DNA from: Straminergon stramineum
Lineage: Eukaryota > Streptophyta > Bryopsida > Hypnales > Calliergonaceae
Assembly (NCBI GenBank): GCA_963920665.1
Contig: OY987265.1
Location: 3,167,001 to 3,231,000 of the forward strand
Direction of reading: 5' to 3'
Length of the DNA stretch: 64,000 bases
The notes under the pieces are model-generated. The model made no database searches. It had not been told where the DNA came from and was given only the letters and a program-made list of their open reading frames with translations. The translations under genes were made by a program, and so were the position numbers. Numbering within the stretch: the first letter of the stretch is position 1; the number at the start of each line of letters is the position of its first letter. This document shows positions 22,954 to 34,649 of the stretch, piece by piece.

Positions 22954-23034
22954 TATTTTCATAGTACCAATAGGCACCCAAAAAATCTTAGTCAGATCCG
23001 ATTATGGTCTTCCAATGTCTATTGATACTAGAGA
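22954..23034. repeat. Palindrome family copy 7
   Basis: Arms AGTACCAATAGGCACCC and outer TATTGATACT, core TTAGTCAGATCCGATTATGG. It lies in copy B intron 9. Confidence 0.6.
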
Positions 23035-23105
23035 AACCAAACAAATTATTCAATAAGAGAAAGGACTAACTTGAAGAAGACCAAAAATTTCAATTTTTTG
23101 ATTAA

Positions 23106-23182
23106 GTGAGGGTAGCATTAGGCACCCATAAAACCTAGTTAGATCCGAATACTTTTTTTGAGGTGCTTAGTACTATTCAAAA
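23106..23182. repeat. Palindrome family copy 8
   Basis: GGTAGCATTAGGCACCC, core CTAGTTAGATCCGAATAC, then GAGGTGCTTAGTACTA. It lies in copy B intron 9. Confidence 0.55.
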
Positions 23183-23255
23183 TCCAAGAAATAAAAGCAT
23201 TATTTTCTCTTATTGCAAATTTTTTTTGGAATTTCTACAATTTCCTTTTGGATTT

Positions 23256-23330
23256 CAAGGGTAGTATTAGGCATACTAAAAACACTAGTTGCACCCAAAA
23301 TGTATTCTAAGGGCCCTAACACTCTTGTAT
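23256..23330. repeat. Palindrome family copy 9 (degenerate)
   Basis: GGGTAGTATTAGGCA, then CACTAGTTGCACCC, with a poorly matching right arm. It lies in copy B intron 9. Confidence 0.4.
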
Positions 23331-23391
23331 AAATCCAAGAAGGGGGTTGAAATACTTGCAATAGACAGATATAATGCTATTTGGGGGGGGG

Positions 23392-23474
23392 ATTCGAGGT
23401 AGAGTTATGGACCCTAAAATCCTTAGTCGGACACGACTAAGGTTTTGATGGTCTTTAGCAGTACCTCCAAAACC
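23392..23474. repeat. Palindrome family copy 10
   Basis: Core CCTTAGTCGGACACGACTAAGG, given here as CCTTAGTCG/CGACTAAGG, with outer GAGGTA and TACCTC. It lies in copy B intron 9. Confidence 0.65.
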
Positions 23475-24159
23475 AAGAGTTTTAGCACAATCTAGCAAAA
23501 TATATAGGAAAATATCATGAATTAATACTTTGTTTATTTTGGTTGTACTTATAGTACGAGGCATCTCCAAGATGTCTACTACGATGAGTTCACTAGGTTT
23601 TGGGAGGTGCCAACCACTATGATTAGAACCAAAATAGGGTTTAAGGAAATGAGAGAGCAAAAACATGAATTGTTGAAAATCATTTTGGATTTCAAAAAAA
23701 CAAAACTAGTGCACTACAAAGACTAACTGTGATGGAGAGATCAAATGGAGTCGATTCATTCCCATCCACTCTTTTTTGACGACAATGTTGTACGTCTTGC
23801 AAAATCCCGCAATGCTTTCCTTCGACGCAGTAGAATGCGAATGGATGACAATGATGGATCCATCATCTTGTAGGTGTTTCTCAGCAAATTCGAATGCATT
23901 TTGAAGAGCAATGTGACCTTCATCTACATTCCATGCTAGTATCTTTGTTGGTGGAAAAGATACTCATGGCATCGGCAAATTTTCATGGCAATCAACAACA
24001 ACAAGGTCAACGCCACGCCAACGGTTCACCTTGCCATGATATAGGCGGCCTTTGTCACTCGACACTTGACAACAATGTATTACACAACAATTAGAAATTC
24101 ATCCTCATTCATGATTCACATCTACTAAAATAGAAATGAAAAGATCATATAAAATGCAC

Positions 24160-25810
24160 CTTCTTTAAGAACTCCATGATGTCAATGTAGGAATTGGGAG
24201 CCTCTTTCTCAATGCCTTCCACCACCTCAATGATAGAGATATTCAAAATGAGGTCCTCTGTGTTGCCATCATTGTCATCACCTATGTCGATGACATGACA
24301 CCATGTGAAATGTCTTCTTTAGTCAATTATGACAATCCATCCTTCCTCTTGACACCCCTCTGTGAACGAGGGTGCATTTCAGAGCCTTGGTCAACGGTGG
24401 ACGAAGCCGGAACTGCTCCATCACCATCTTTCTTCTTCCTTCCTTTGACCTTGCCCTTCTCCTTCTCTTTCTCCATCAACTTGGCCAATCTCTCTGCATC
24501 TTTTGCTGCCAACAATGCTCGAGCTTCAAGTTCCTTTGTTTCTTTCTTCTTGTTCACATTTATTTGCTTCTCAATGGCCTTCTGCTTTGCATCTTCATCC
24601 AAGCCTACAAACTCTTGGACTTAGCAATCTGCCACTCCAACGCCTTCAAAAGACTTCCGCAAATGTTGTTCAGATGGGTGAACAAAGTTGATGGAGCAAT
24701 CAAGGTACCACCCCTCGCCCGTGAGGTGAGTAGTCCAACTGTATAGCTGTAAGGGAGAGTACATACAGTCCTTGGAGCTCTGGTCAAGCCATGATGCCAA
24801 AAAAGGAGGAAGTTGATCTCAGGTGATGGCATTCTTGGCCAACAACTCGTGCTTGAAATAACTACAAAAGATAAACACAAATTCAGAGAACATCGGAATA
24901 GAAGTGCAAGACATATAACTCAAAATAAAACCACTAGAATATGAACGCCTTACCAGAAAAGAACTCTCCTGACAATTGGCTTGGCCCCTTCAAAGTTCAT
25001 AAATGAGTCCGATTTTTTGAAATGTCCACCTCCTTTCAGAGATGGACCAAATCCATGGTCCCATATCTTCCTTCTATGTACTTCTGGCTCTAATGGGGTG
25101 TACATGTTGATGTCGATGTTGTCCTTTTTCACAACACCATCAAAGTACTCGATTGCCGCATCCTCAATCTACAAACATCCTCCATAGTTTTAGATTAAAA
25201 AATCAATTGTGTAATACTGTAATTAACTCGTCAAGGTTGCTGTATGTAGAGAAATGATCTCATGGATTGCACATTAGCAACATTACTAATGGATAAAATA
25301 GAAAACCTACCCCGGCATACCAAACACATTTGGTGAAAAATGGCCCCAATTTGTCTTTTGAGATAGGCTTTGCTGGGAAGCGCATGGCCTCACAAGAAGG
25401 CATGGAGGAGTTCCACCATTTCAAGAACTTCACTTTGTGGAAAGGAGTGGTATTGCAAGTAGCTACAAGCTGAAGTTTTTCCAAAGTCATTTCTGGCACC
25501 TCATTGGAACTCCAATGCTTTTCCACCTTAAACAAATAGACGAAAGTACAAGATTCAGAAAAATAAAAATAAAAAAAATGCAATGACTAATATCATGATA
25601 GGTCAAATCACGAACCTTTTCCAAGAAACCCGACCCCAACGCAAGATTAGCTACAACGAGAAATTTCACCATCTTATGATAGAGTTTTGTAGCCTTGTCT
25701 TTGGCTCCAGACCGCATAGTGTTTGCTACGCCGTAGTCACTTTTCTCTTCATCTGCTATCACCTCGTGGTATTTACAAAGAGTTGCGTCCGATGCCATGG
25801 CAATCTCTTG
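24160..25810 (-). pseudogene. Copy B exons 5-8: middle region and Lys/Glu-rich segment
   Basis: Landmarks are GVANTMRSGAKDKATKL, EKHWSSNEV, KFLKWWNSSMPS, FTKCVW, FKKSDSFMNF, LPPFLASWLDQSS, GEGWYLDC and KEKEKGKVKGRKKKDG. Exon 7 lost 21 nt in frame, removing part of the DPETLPKYIEG region. Stops at 24821-24819 and 24623-24621 and a frameshift near 24300 break exon 8. Confidence 0.55.
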
Positions 25811-25967
25811 CTATATAAAGGCATATACAATACACTCATTAGTTAAAAGACATATCAATAGAAAGACAAAGAAGCTAATAAGAAAGCTTCAAGTAGGAAG
25901 TTCTAGTCTTAGAATAAATTTATGAAATGAACAACAACGTGAAACTGAGAAAACAGAAAATTCTTAC

Positions 25968-26923
25968 CCGGAATATAAATGAGGTGAAAACATCAACAAG
26001 CATAGAATACCATGACTTCCTTGGAGGCAAAGACCCACAACGTTTAACCTTAGATGGCTAGAGCAACTCGTTGAATCTTTCCATTGGAAGATGGCCATAC
26101 TTCTGGACACAGTAAAGTGTATGGACTAGATTTGTCTTCACATGTGAGTCCTCGGTTTGCCTACATCGTATGCAACAAAAAGTAAATGAAAATTAAATGG
26201 TTGATGAGATGAGTAAAGTGTCTAAAAAAAAAAATTCCATTCCACTAAGTTTATAGGTTTTTGAATTCAAGATCAAATATGGAAGGCAACTTACTTGTTG
26301 ATGTCATACATGACCTGCATGACAAGTTCAATTCTACCTTTGGTGTCTAAGATAATGCAATCAATAGAAATGTGCCATGAAGGGCCCAAGGAATGAAGTC
26401 GTGATATGTGGTTCATCCACACCAATCTTCTGTGATTTCCATCATAGACAAAGAACTTGAGGTTCTTCAATTGAGAAAGCTTAGGTACCACATTCAATTT
26501 ATCAGTGAAGACTTTGTTTGCATCTCTCCGTAATGCCCCCCACCTCTCCATCTCGTCGCTAGTGAATTCAATTGACTCCTTAGCTTCATTAGTTGTTGAC
26601 ACGTAAAAAACAGATGCACCATCACGATATCCATGAACAAACTCTTGCTTGAGTTTTGTGATATCACAAGATAACGTTGGCCTCACCATTGGCATGGCAA
26701 TGAGCCTGCATAATGGAATCTGAAGACAAAAAAGATGCTTAGGAGTCTTCTACAAACTTGCAATAGTTGCAACAAAATTTGCCTTTTGGAGCCGCCACAA
26801 CTCATCTTCTAGCAACTCTAAATCCTCTTCCTCAACCACGTCATCAACATTGTACTCATCGTCTTCTACAACAATAATCTCAAGTTGCACAGTTTCTTCA
26901 GTTCCAGGTGTGACCATCTCCCT
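25968..26923 (-). pseudogene. Copy B exons 3-4: ParB/sulfiredoxin-like domain
   Basis: Starts REMVTPGTEE, has the acidic patch and LLEDELWRLQK, then MPMVRPTLSCDITKL and KFFVYDGNHRRLVWMNHI. The DGNHR signature and the following DCIIL strand are conserved with copy A. TAG at 26752-26750 and at 26060-26058 both stand where copy A encodes Arg (AGG). Confidence 0.6.
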
Positions 26924-27194
26924 CTGAGGATGCAAAGAAATCATCAATAAGTGAGAAGTCCATAAGATAGAATGTTGAATACATAAATATAGCCCTCAAC
27001 ATTCCAAATTATAGTGACATAGTATTCAAAACCAATGGTGGTAATGAAGGATTAGTTTATTTCAAAATCACTTATTTCCATACAATGAATGTCCGTCTAA
27101 GGCCTCAATGGTATAAGGTCCCATATGAAAATTCTACAAACTATTCATTACACATAGCATTTGGGTTGATGTAGTCCTCATAATATGGACTCAC

Positions 27195-27551
27195 AATTGA
27201 ACAAGATGATTCATCCGAATCATACTCCGAAGTATACTCAATATTAGAGTGCTCTCCTGAAAAGATAGGTTGCCTAGGATTTGCACGTTTTCTTGGGTCC
27301 CTAATGCAACTATGATAATATTTTTCTCGGATATCCCATGCTCTATCAACAACATCCAAAATGTCTCCCAAACTTACGAAACTACTCTCTTGCACAAGAG
27401 GTGCTATAGGCAAAAGTACAGCATCCGGAGACCCCTCTATTTGAATTAACAATGGAAGTGTCATTGGTCCTTCAAAAACAACAAAGGGCTCTCTCTGTCG
27501 AGGTGTTGAAGTGCCCATCGGTTGACTCCCTTCGCCTCCAAGGGTGTGAAC
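27195..27551 (-). pseudogene. Copy B exon 2 (linker)
   Basis: Acceptor ATTCAG/GTTCAC, donor AATT/GTGAGT, 119 codons in phase. It carries VSLGDILDVVDRAW and DPRKRANP, matching the VSFNDIIDTCDRAV region of copy A. The N-terminal half is diverged. Confidence 0.55.
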
Positions 27552-27640
27552 CTGAATACCATAGCATTTCATCTCTTTACTATTAGACTCCTTCTTTTAG
27601 AAATAGTAAAATAAAACGTAGCCAATTGAATAAGAACAAG

Positions 27641-27932
27641 CATTAGGGGAGATTTGAGGCCTCCAGGAGACTGCGAGTTCCCTAGCTGCGGGGAACACAG
27701 GAACGGTGCTACTGCGGCAAATTGATGTGGCAGTGACACTGCCACGTCAAGAAAAGAGGAAAAAAAAATGAAATTTTTTTTCAACTTCTTTTTGCATTTC
27801 AGAATTAAAAAAATTTTGTTTTTTTATTTTTTTATTTTTAAAATTTTTCTCTTGACAACAGTCAGCCGTTCCCGGACTACACAAGGAACAGCCCTAAAAT
27901 GGGCTCTTGGAGGCCTCAAATCCCCTCTAATG
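27641..27932. mobile_element. TIR-bounded MITE, 292 bp
   Basis: Ends CATTAGGGGAGATTTGAGGC and (inverted) CATTAGAGGGGATTTGAGGC continue as near-matching terminal repeats of about 28 bp. The inside is non-coding, with a perfect 19-bp palindrome GTGGCAGTGACACTGCCAC at about 27727. TTA/TAA steps at the ends hint at a PIF/Harbinger-type insertion, but the flanks do not form an exact duplication. It lies in copy B intron 1. Confidence 0.7.
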
Positions 27933-28054
27933 TCTGTACCCATAAAATATATAGACATCATAACTACAAGTTTACACTGCATATACTCATGGCAATAAAG
28001 ATTTTGACTTGATCTTGAAGGTATCATTGGGCACCCCCTAAACACTATTTATTT

Positions 28055-28145
28055 TCAAAATTTTGAGGGTAGTGTGAGGCACCCCTACATCACTAGTTGG
28101 GTCCGACTAGTGTTTGGAGGGTGCTAAACACTACCCCCCAAATTA
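28055..28145. repeat. Palindrome family copy 11
   Basis: GAGGGTAGTGTGAGGCACCC, core CACTAGTTGGGTCCGACTAGTG, shown as CACTAGT/ACTAGTG halves, then GAGGGTGCT and ACACTACCC. It lies in copy B intron 1. Confidence 0.7.
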
Positions 28146-28395
28146 AAAAAAATATGAAGGAATTCTAGATAGCAATGCCTCTTGAGTAATGAAATACCAA
28201 CAGATTCAAAATTCAGATTACTTATCGATGTTGTAGCCTAACTAAGACAACTCAGACGTTTTATTTTTAAATTGACTACCTGTCATCATGAAATCATTAG
28301 AAAAAGGTGAATTAATTAAACTTGTAGTTTAGTGAATAAGTATGATCATGATCAAGTAAAGACATCAAACTTCAATAAATTTTGTGAATGTTATA

Positions 28396-28468
28396 GAAGA
28401 GGATGGTCCCCAAAAAATATTACTCGGGTCCAACTAGTGATTTGGGGAGGCCTACGCTATTCTGCAAA
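28396..28468. repeat. Palindrome family copy 12
   Basis: GGTCCCCAAAAAAT, core TTACTCGGGTCCAACTAGTG, then TTTGGGGAGGCC. It lies in copy B intron 1. Confidence 0.55.
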
Positions 28469-28537
28469 AGTAAGCAAATAGGAAGCCCTTTATCATTATT
28501 CTACATTACTCTTTTTCACAAGGACTATTTTATTCAT

Positions 28538-28614
28538 ATTCTACGGTAGTGTGAGGCACCCTCATAACATTGGATGGAGCCGACTAGTGTTTGGAGGGTA
28601 CCCACCCCTTTTAT
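28538..28614. repeat. Palindrome family copy 13
   Basis: GGTAGTGTGAGGCACCC, core CATTGGATGGAGCCGACTAG, then GTTTGGAGGGTACCC. It lies in copy B intron 1. Confidence 0.6.
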
Positions 28615-28965
28615 GCAATTCAATTATTTCTTAATAAATTAGAGAATAGAAATAGGAAAGTACATCAACCTATCTTGAACTAGTTTTGCAACAAATGCCT
28701 TATATTCCCAAAAGTTTCTGGACAAGTAACATTGGACATTGGAATACTTCAGTGGTAATTCACCTTATCATGATAAATTCTTTCTCTAAATGGACTCATA
28801 TTGAGTATATCATTTTTTTTCTCTAAATGACCTCAAATGCCTGAACCCTAATCTAGTAGTACTTCACGGGTTAAAGAGCATTTCACCTTAGTATTTCAAA
28901 AACATTGGGACTGAGTGATAACAAGTTCAACCCTGTGACTAATTTGTAATTAAACAGAGTTCATA

Positions 28966-29046
28966 ATTTGGGTAGCCCAAGCCACCTGAGAAACACCAAT
29001 CAGCGCTAAGTACTATTTTGAAGGAGGCTAGAGGTCCCTGAGATTC
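28966..29046. repeat. Palindrome family copy 14 (degenerate)
   Basis: TTGGGTAGCCCAAGCCACC, then CAATCAGCGCTAAGTAC, then GGAGGCTAGAGGTCCC. The arms pair poorly. It lies in copy B intron 1. Confidence 0.4.
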
Positions 29047-29154
29047 AACTTATTTTGCCAACAAGATTTGTTTACACTTGGTGACAATTAGATTAATTAG
29101 CAGATAGCAATTGCAGTTGGAGTGTTATCATTCCGTTTTAATTGTGAAAATCCT

Positions 29155-29240
29155 GAATCTGGGGTAGTGCAAGCCATCCACAAAACCAGAGTCGACTCCG
29201 ACTACTATTTCGAGAGTGGCTCGCACTACCTCCGATTTAA
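29155..29240. repeat. Palindrome family copy 15
   Basis: AATCTGGGGTAGTGCAAGCC, core AGAGTCGACTCCGACTACT, then GTGGCTCGCACTACCTCCG. It lies in copy B intron 1. Confidence 0.65.
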
Positions 29241-29630
29241 ACTTCACTCTAGATGTTGATGCCATAGTCGGCGAGGCTATTCCATTTTTTTGAAAGAGAT
29301 TTGGTCCTAACAACTGGATCGAAGCACTAGCTCTTCGAAATTGAATTCCTATCTACGTCATAGCTACGCGAACATGGGTGGGTTTAATGCTATCAATGAG
29401 GTTGTGTCAAGTGAATCTTTGACCTCTCATGTACATCTCTAGACAACATTTCTTGGAGCATGAAGTCGTGATCAAGCACCTAGTGAACTTTGAGTTTCCG
29501 TCAACTATGTCTTTCGTTCAAGTATACGACGAAGGAGCACCGCCACAAAGTCCCAGCTTTGCAAGAATGCATGGAAGTTCAGAACCAGTCTCTCATGCAA
29601 GCGACAAATGAAAAGAGGGTTTTGACAAAC

Positions 29631-29732
29631 CTGTCTTGCTAGACAAGATGTGACTTGTCCGCGCTGCTCCAATGGCTCCGAGGCTCTTGGGGCATCATCC
29701 TTCTTACGTGATCTAGTACTCCGCTTCGTCAT
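29631..29732 (-). pseudogene. Copy B exon 1
   Basis: MTKRSTRSRKKDDAPRASEP, ending at CAAGACAG/GTTTGT, with an ACTTGCAG acceptor 3 bases before the ATG. It aligns with copy A exon 1. Confidence 0.5.
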
Positions 29733-32160
29733 CGCCTGCAAGTGTTGTCACCAACAACAAATTCAAATTAATGCAACGCCACCTTGGCCACCATCTATGC
29801 AAATTGAGCTCTAGAATGTGACAAAACATCCTCGGCTAACGGCAAGGACAGGCGTTTTCGTGAGGGTGGGAATCTTAATGAGATAGTTTCGGGATTGCGT
29901 GCCACCGAAAATGCAGCCTTTTCAAGATTAGCACGTTGTAAAGTCATGAGAGAATTCTTCAGAAGTAGGGTCCATCATCGTCGTTGTTGCCCGAAGCTAA
30001 GCTCAATGGTCAATGCAAGCATGACTAGGATACCTACACTAATTGGTGACACTAGCAACCAACCACGTTAGCTCGACCGGCAATGCCAATTCAGCCAACA
30101 CAAGACACTCACTTGGAGACTGTAGGTCATTGGTTGGGGTAGCTGGATGGTGAACACAAGCTCATTCGTCAATGTCGGCTAGTTTGTTAACACCAAGTAA
30201 GATTTTCAACTGGGGCTAGATTAGTTTTCTTTGCTAAATTAATGTAGTTCCAAGTAACCTTTCACCGATTCAATATTTCAGTTTAATTGTAAAATTATCT
30301 TGCAAAAAGCATTTTATTATGATTTATCCTATAAATTTAAGCATAATATCACAAGAGTAGTGTCTGATTGTTGAATCCCCATGACATATATCTATTTTGA
30401 AGAAAGCACTATTTCATGTGATTTCAATCCATTAGGAAAATAAAATTCATTGTTCATATAGTCAACAATATTGGTGGGCAAAACCCTAAATATTGAGCTA
30501 AAACATTACTCACATCTACTCAATGCTAGAAAGTGGTTCAAAAACAATGTATTCATGATGATATATGTCTTAGGGAAGTATTACATATCCAAAGCATATG
30601 TTGATGTTGAATTCTCATTATCCTTGCCATATTTACCAAATATTTAAAAGATGTCTATATACTTCTCACTTAAATAACTCCTACCAACTACTTCACAAGA
30701 CCAAAGCAAACATATAAACTATAGATACCTTTTAATTTCAATGAATTACTTACATAATGGAATGCATCTCTTGAAACCTAAAGCCAATGATATTGATCAT
30801 GGAGGTTTAGGAGTATCAAGAATGTTAATTGACCCATAGAAATACTAGTTCTAATCAAGAATTGTTGTGTATGCATACATTTTCAATGGACATTTGCTTA
30901 GGAAAGCAAGTGACTACCTCATCAAAATACAAGGTGCAAGAGAGAATTGTCACCATTAAGAACCATCCATACTTGACAAATTCAATTTATAAGAGCACTT
31001 GAAAGTTGTCACATAGACTCTAGGATTCATAGATGCTGACAACTTCGATGGTCTCTCCTAACGGTTGAGTTTGCACGCTACTATTCTCCTAAGACGACTT
31101 GCTACTGCTTCCAGTTCTACATAACAGTGTCTACTTACCCTGCACTCTCTCTTTCTCCAAAACTCAAAATTTTGCGTAGGGCTCTTGGGATATCCTGCGC
31201 TATCTTCGAGACTACCTTTTTTCCTTTCATTCTAGATCTCCAAAGAGCTCTAGAAGATGAGAAAAAGAGAGTTCTACACTTCCTCTTCTTTTTTCTCTCC
31301 TTCATATAAACACACTCAACTCTCTTGTACTCTACTTGCATGAAGTGCCTAAAAAAAACATGGATAACTATATTGGAAGCTCAAAAGAATATAACGCAAA
31401 CAAGGGTTTCCAGAAAGTGTGCTTCCTATTCATGAACACTTTCAAGCGCTTATAAGCAGTAGCCAACATGAGTAAGCTTAAATGTAGAGAGGACACTGAC
31501 ATCCACATGAATTGGCGTCTTTGATTCCTGAGATCTTTTACAATTGAAGTGTGTGTTGTAATTAATGAGCTGCCATTCGCAAGTCTAAAAAATAAGCTCA
31601 TTGGTGGCCTTACATTATTATAGTCTATGAAGGACAACATATTTATTGAAGACTTGCTAAACGACTATAAAAAGATTGTCAAGTTTTCAAAATCATAACA
31701 GAGCTGGCTTTTATTACAAGGTCGGAGCACCAAATGTCATTAGTGTATTTAATGGCATCAATGGTATTCATTTTAAAACCTAAATGTAGATAGACATTAA
31801 ATAGCTTATTTTATTTGAAGTGATTGATAACCTATCTATAGTCTTCTTACATTTTTGTTCTAGAATCAATGCCTCATATAGAATCTGAGGCCAAACAATA
31901 GGAAAACTACCACTATTCAATGCTCCTAGCTTATGCAATCTCGAATAGTGTGTCCTCTATTCAAATCAGAAGCGGCTTGTTAGCATTTATGGAGTAGTAA
32001 AGAAGGGATACAGACACCCACCTTCATTGGGTTTGAATACTTCAAATTTGACGCTCACACCTTCTATTATGTTGTAGTCCATCATCATTTGAATTCTTCT
32101 TCACTTCCACAAATTCAATATCCCTTCAATTGCTATAGGTAGTGCGGTTTTGTTTACACA
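29733..32160. other. Spacer between copy B and the Mutator-like gene
   Basis: No convincing gene. CTAGCAACC at 30052-30060 mirrors GGTTGCTAG at 21468-21476 on the other side of copy B. A pyrimidine-rich segment at about 31240-31340 (CTTCCTCTTCTTTTTTCTC) looks like a leader but has no frame behind it. Confidence 0.3.
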
Positions 32161-34491
32161 ATGGTTTGCATTCGAGTAGATGGACAAGAGGTTCCTCTTG
32201 TATTTCCAGTAGAGGATGGAGGACGAGCTAAAGTCCTTAGTCACCTTCTTCACGTGTGATTCAGATTTGTAGAGTCCTCCATCTATGTAGAGGAAGAGAG
32301 GATGTCAAAGACTGGTGAATTTTAAGAGTCTATGGTTGTTGTAAAGTCTGTTGAAGGAGGGCATTGCTAGTACTTTACTTCTAGAAACTACAGAGCATAT
32401 GGACTTCCATTGTCTCTATTAGTAGCATCTATAGAGATTCTAAGTTGTCACTGTGAAATGTCGATAGTGGATATGCCCTACATGCCACCATCGACTTCAC
32501 CTAGTCCACCACGCAAAGTTCTCCTAGTCTTCTTACGCACTACACTAGTACAAGCAATGAAGGTTGAAAAGTTAGAGCCTATTATTGAATTGTCAAGTGA
32601 ATCTAAGGGTGAATCACCTAATTTGACACTTACAAATTGTGCGTCCTCAATTGAAATTATATCTGATGTCAAGCCATGTGACAAGTCTACACAGGTGACC
32701 TTGTCAAATAGTCCAACACAGTCTTCATTTTCTCGTCCTCCATTGTATCCTAGTGCAAATGATTGACTGAGTATAATCGACTGCTTGAGAAGACTAGCTA
32801 GTGTGCATCATTCTCAAAATGAATTATCAACAATCGATTTCGACTCCATCCAACAATATCATGTTCAATGTCTTCCTCCTATTTTTGACAATGACGTCAT
32901 CTTTGAATTGCCAGCGTGTCAGGCATCTTCATCTTTGGCGGTGGCTCGAAACTTAGAGGGAATGGACAAGCGTTATGATGGACATCCATGGTACAAGCTA
33001 ATGACAACAAACATTCACAACTCCGACCATTTGAAGTTCCATAGTCATACTGTGCCGGTTATCTTGCATGTGGAAATGTCGAGTGGGAATACTTAAAGAG
33101 GGCATCTACTCGAAATGAAATAGAGTGGAGTGGTTGCACGACGTTCCCATTTGCAATAGGTGAAATTCCTCCAAAAGATTCCACTTTTGTTTGCAAGGTT
33201 TGCAAGAAATCTCCCTTGTCCATTAGTACATGCAATGCTAGGATGTACTATTCCTACAGCAAGAATCCAAAAATGACTAGGGTCACTATTCATTTTGGAA
33301 AACATGCACACCCTGTTGCTAAAGGTATGTGTAGAGACTCTGTAGAGAAAATCTTTGGACTTATTGCAAAGCAGGTGGCAAAAACACCAATGGCCACAAA
33401 CTCTGCAATTGCTCTCTCCGCCAGCAAAGAATTTCTAACCAACTATCTTTTCCACAATGGGGTTGGTGAGAAGCAGATGTTGAGTGGGGATGAACTAGAG
33501 GAGGTTATGGATCGCTTCCAATATTTGAGCAGTCCTAATATACGGAACGTCGTTTCTTCTTTCCGCTCAAACAATCGAGGTGGGGTCCTCAACCACATCA
33601 TGAATATGAAGAAAGACTCTAAGTTTGAATACATACATGATAGTGTCTTCCCTAGACAAGGCAAGGAGAAAGTGTACTTATTCAAGATGTTGACGAAAGG
33701 ACTAGGAAGTGGTGTGGACCTCGTGAAGCACATACAATCTGGAGGTGACCTACAAAATGCATGGATGGTGTTCGACTACGTGAAGCGGGTCAAGGAGTAG
33801 ACTACAATGGCTTGCCACGTGTATGATTTTGGCTATAAAAAGGTGATGACAATTGCTACGTGTGACATGTAGTCAGAGGACACGGAGGTCCAAGTGCAGT
33901 TTGGGAGGTCCTTAAATATTGTCATGTTGAGGTATGGAGTAGATCATCCTAACTTTAAGGGATTCATGGCAAATAGTGCCATAGCAAATTGGAATGCAGT
34001 TCGCATTGTTTATGGTAGTGGTTCAGTAGAGAAGCCAATGGAGAATTGTGAAAGAACATGTTTGTTGCATTGGAGCACATCTCTACAAAAATACACCTAG
34101 AAATTCATCAAGGAAGACTTACAATAGCAACACACCATATTGTGCAAACAATACAAAGAGTCAAAGACTATGGACGAGGCAGAGACACGCTACCTTGCGA
34201 TTTGCTCTTGGTGGTTATCATCTGGGGCTACTACTGAAGATGCACTTCACCATCTAGATCATTGGTTAGCATTCTAGCATTTCAAATATAGACAATGGGG
34301 CGGCTTCAATCATATGGTAAGTAAATATAGAATTTGGCATAACCTATATTCCAGCTAATTTGTATTATGTGAACGAGTATTTTCTATTGTGGGTTTGATG
34401 TTCTCTTTAGTTGCATGGGATTGAGGATTTCATTTTATCATGTCCTAGTTGAAGTGTCTATTCGATTACAAAATGAAGTTTCTCTTTATTC

Positions 34492-34580
34492 AAAAATGAG
34501 AGTACCAAACGGCACCTCCAAAACCATAGTCGGATCCAACTAAGGTTTTGAAGGTACTCTACGCTACTCCAGTTTTCAAA
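34492..34580. repeat. Palindrome family copy 16
   Basis: Arms GAGAGTACC and GGTACTC, core CCATAGTCGGATCCAACTAAGG shown as CCATAGTCGG/CCAACTAAGG. It lies in the Mutator-like gene intron. Confidence 0.7.
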
Positions 34581-34649
34581 GGCCAACAGTGTTTAGGGTA
34601 AAATTTTCCAAGAACATTACATAATCTTTTTTCCTATTTTTTCATAAAG

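Larger units (their letters stand above)
21814..24076 (-). pseudogene. Copy B exons 9-12: degenerate methyltransferase-like domain
   Basis: Exon 9 keeps DLVVVDCHENLPMP (motif IV region) followed by a TGA, then AEKHLQDDGSIIVIHSH. Exon 10 has FGITLLVKDVG and a motif I reduced to VFYCIASTC, lacking the Asp and the Gly of VLDCTSSTG. Exon 11 has SIAACCGTGCHIMALEED, where two Arg codons of copy A (CGT, CGC) have become Cys (TGT, TGC). That is the change expected from CpG deamination. Exon 12 is open. The B protein could not bind AdoMet in the usual way. Confidence 0.58.
21814..29732 (-). pseudogene. Copy B: inverted paralogue of the ParB/methyltransferase-like gene, disrupted
   Basis: Exons on the minus strand: 29732-29631, 27551-27195, 26923-26295, 26160-25968, 25810-25616, 25526-25311, 25168-24954, 24861-24160, about 24076-23734, 22725-about 22448, 22363-22159, 22075-21814. 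Exons 4, 5, 6 and 12 have exactly the same length as in copy A (193, 195, 216, 262 nt). Exon 7 is 21 nt shorter and exon 11 is 15 nt shorter. Damage: TAG 26752-26750, TAG 26060-26058, TGA 24821-24819, TAA 24623-24621, a frameshift with stop near 24326, TGA 23966-23964, TAG 22536-22534, and a lost motif I in exon 10. It is more decayed than copy A. Shared intron positions show DNA-level duplication and not retroposition. Confidence 0.72.
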
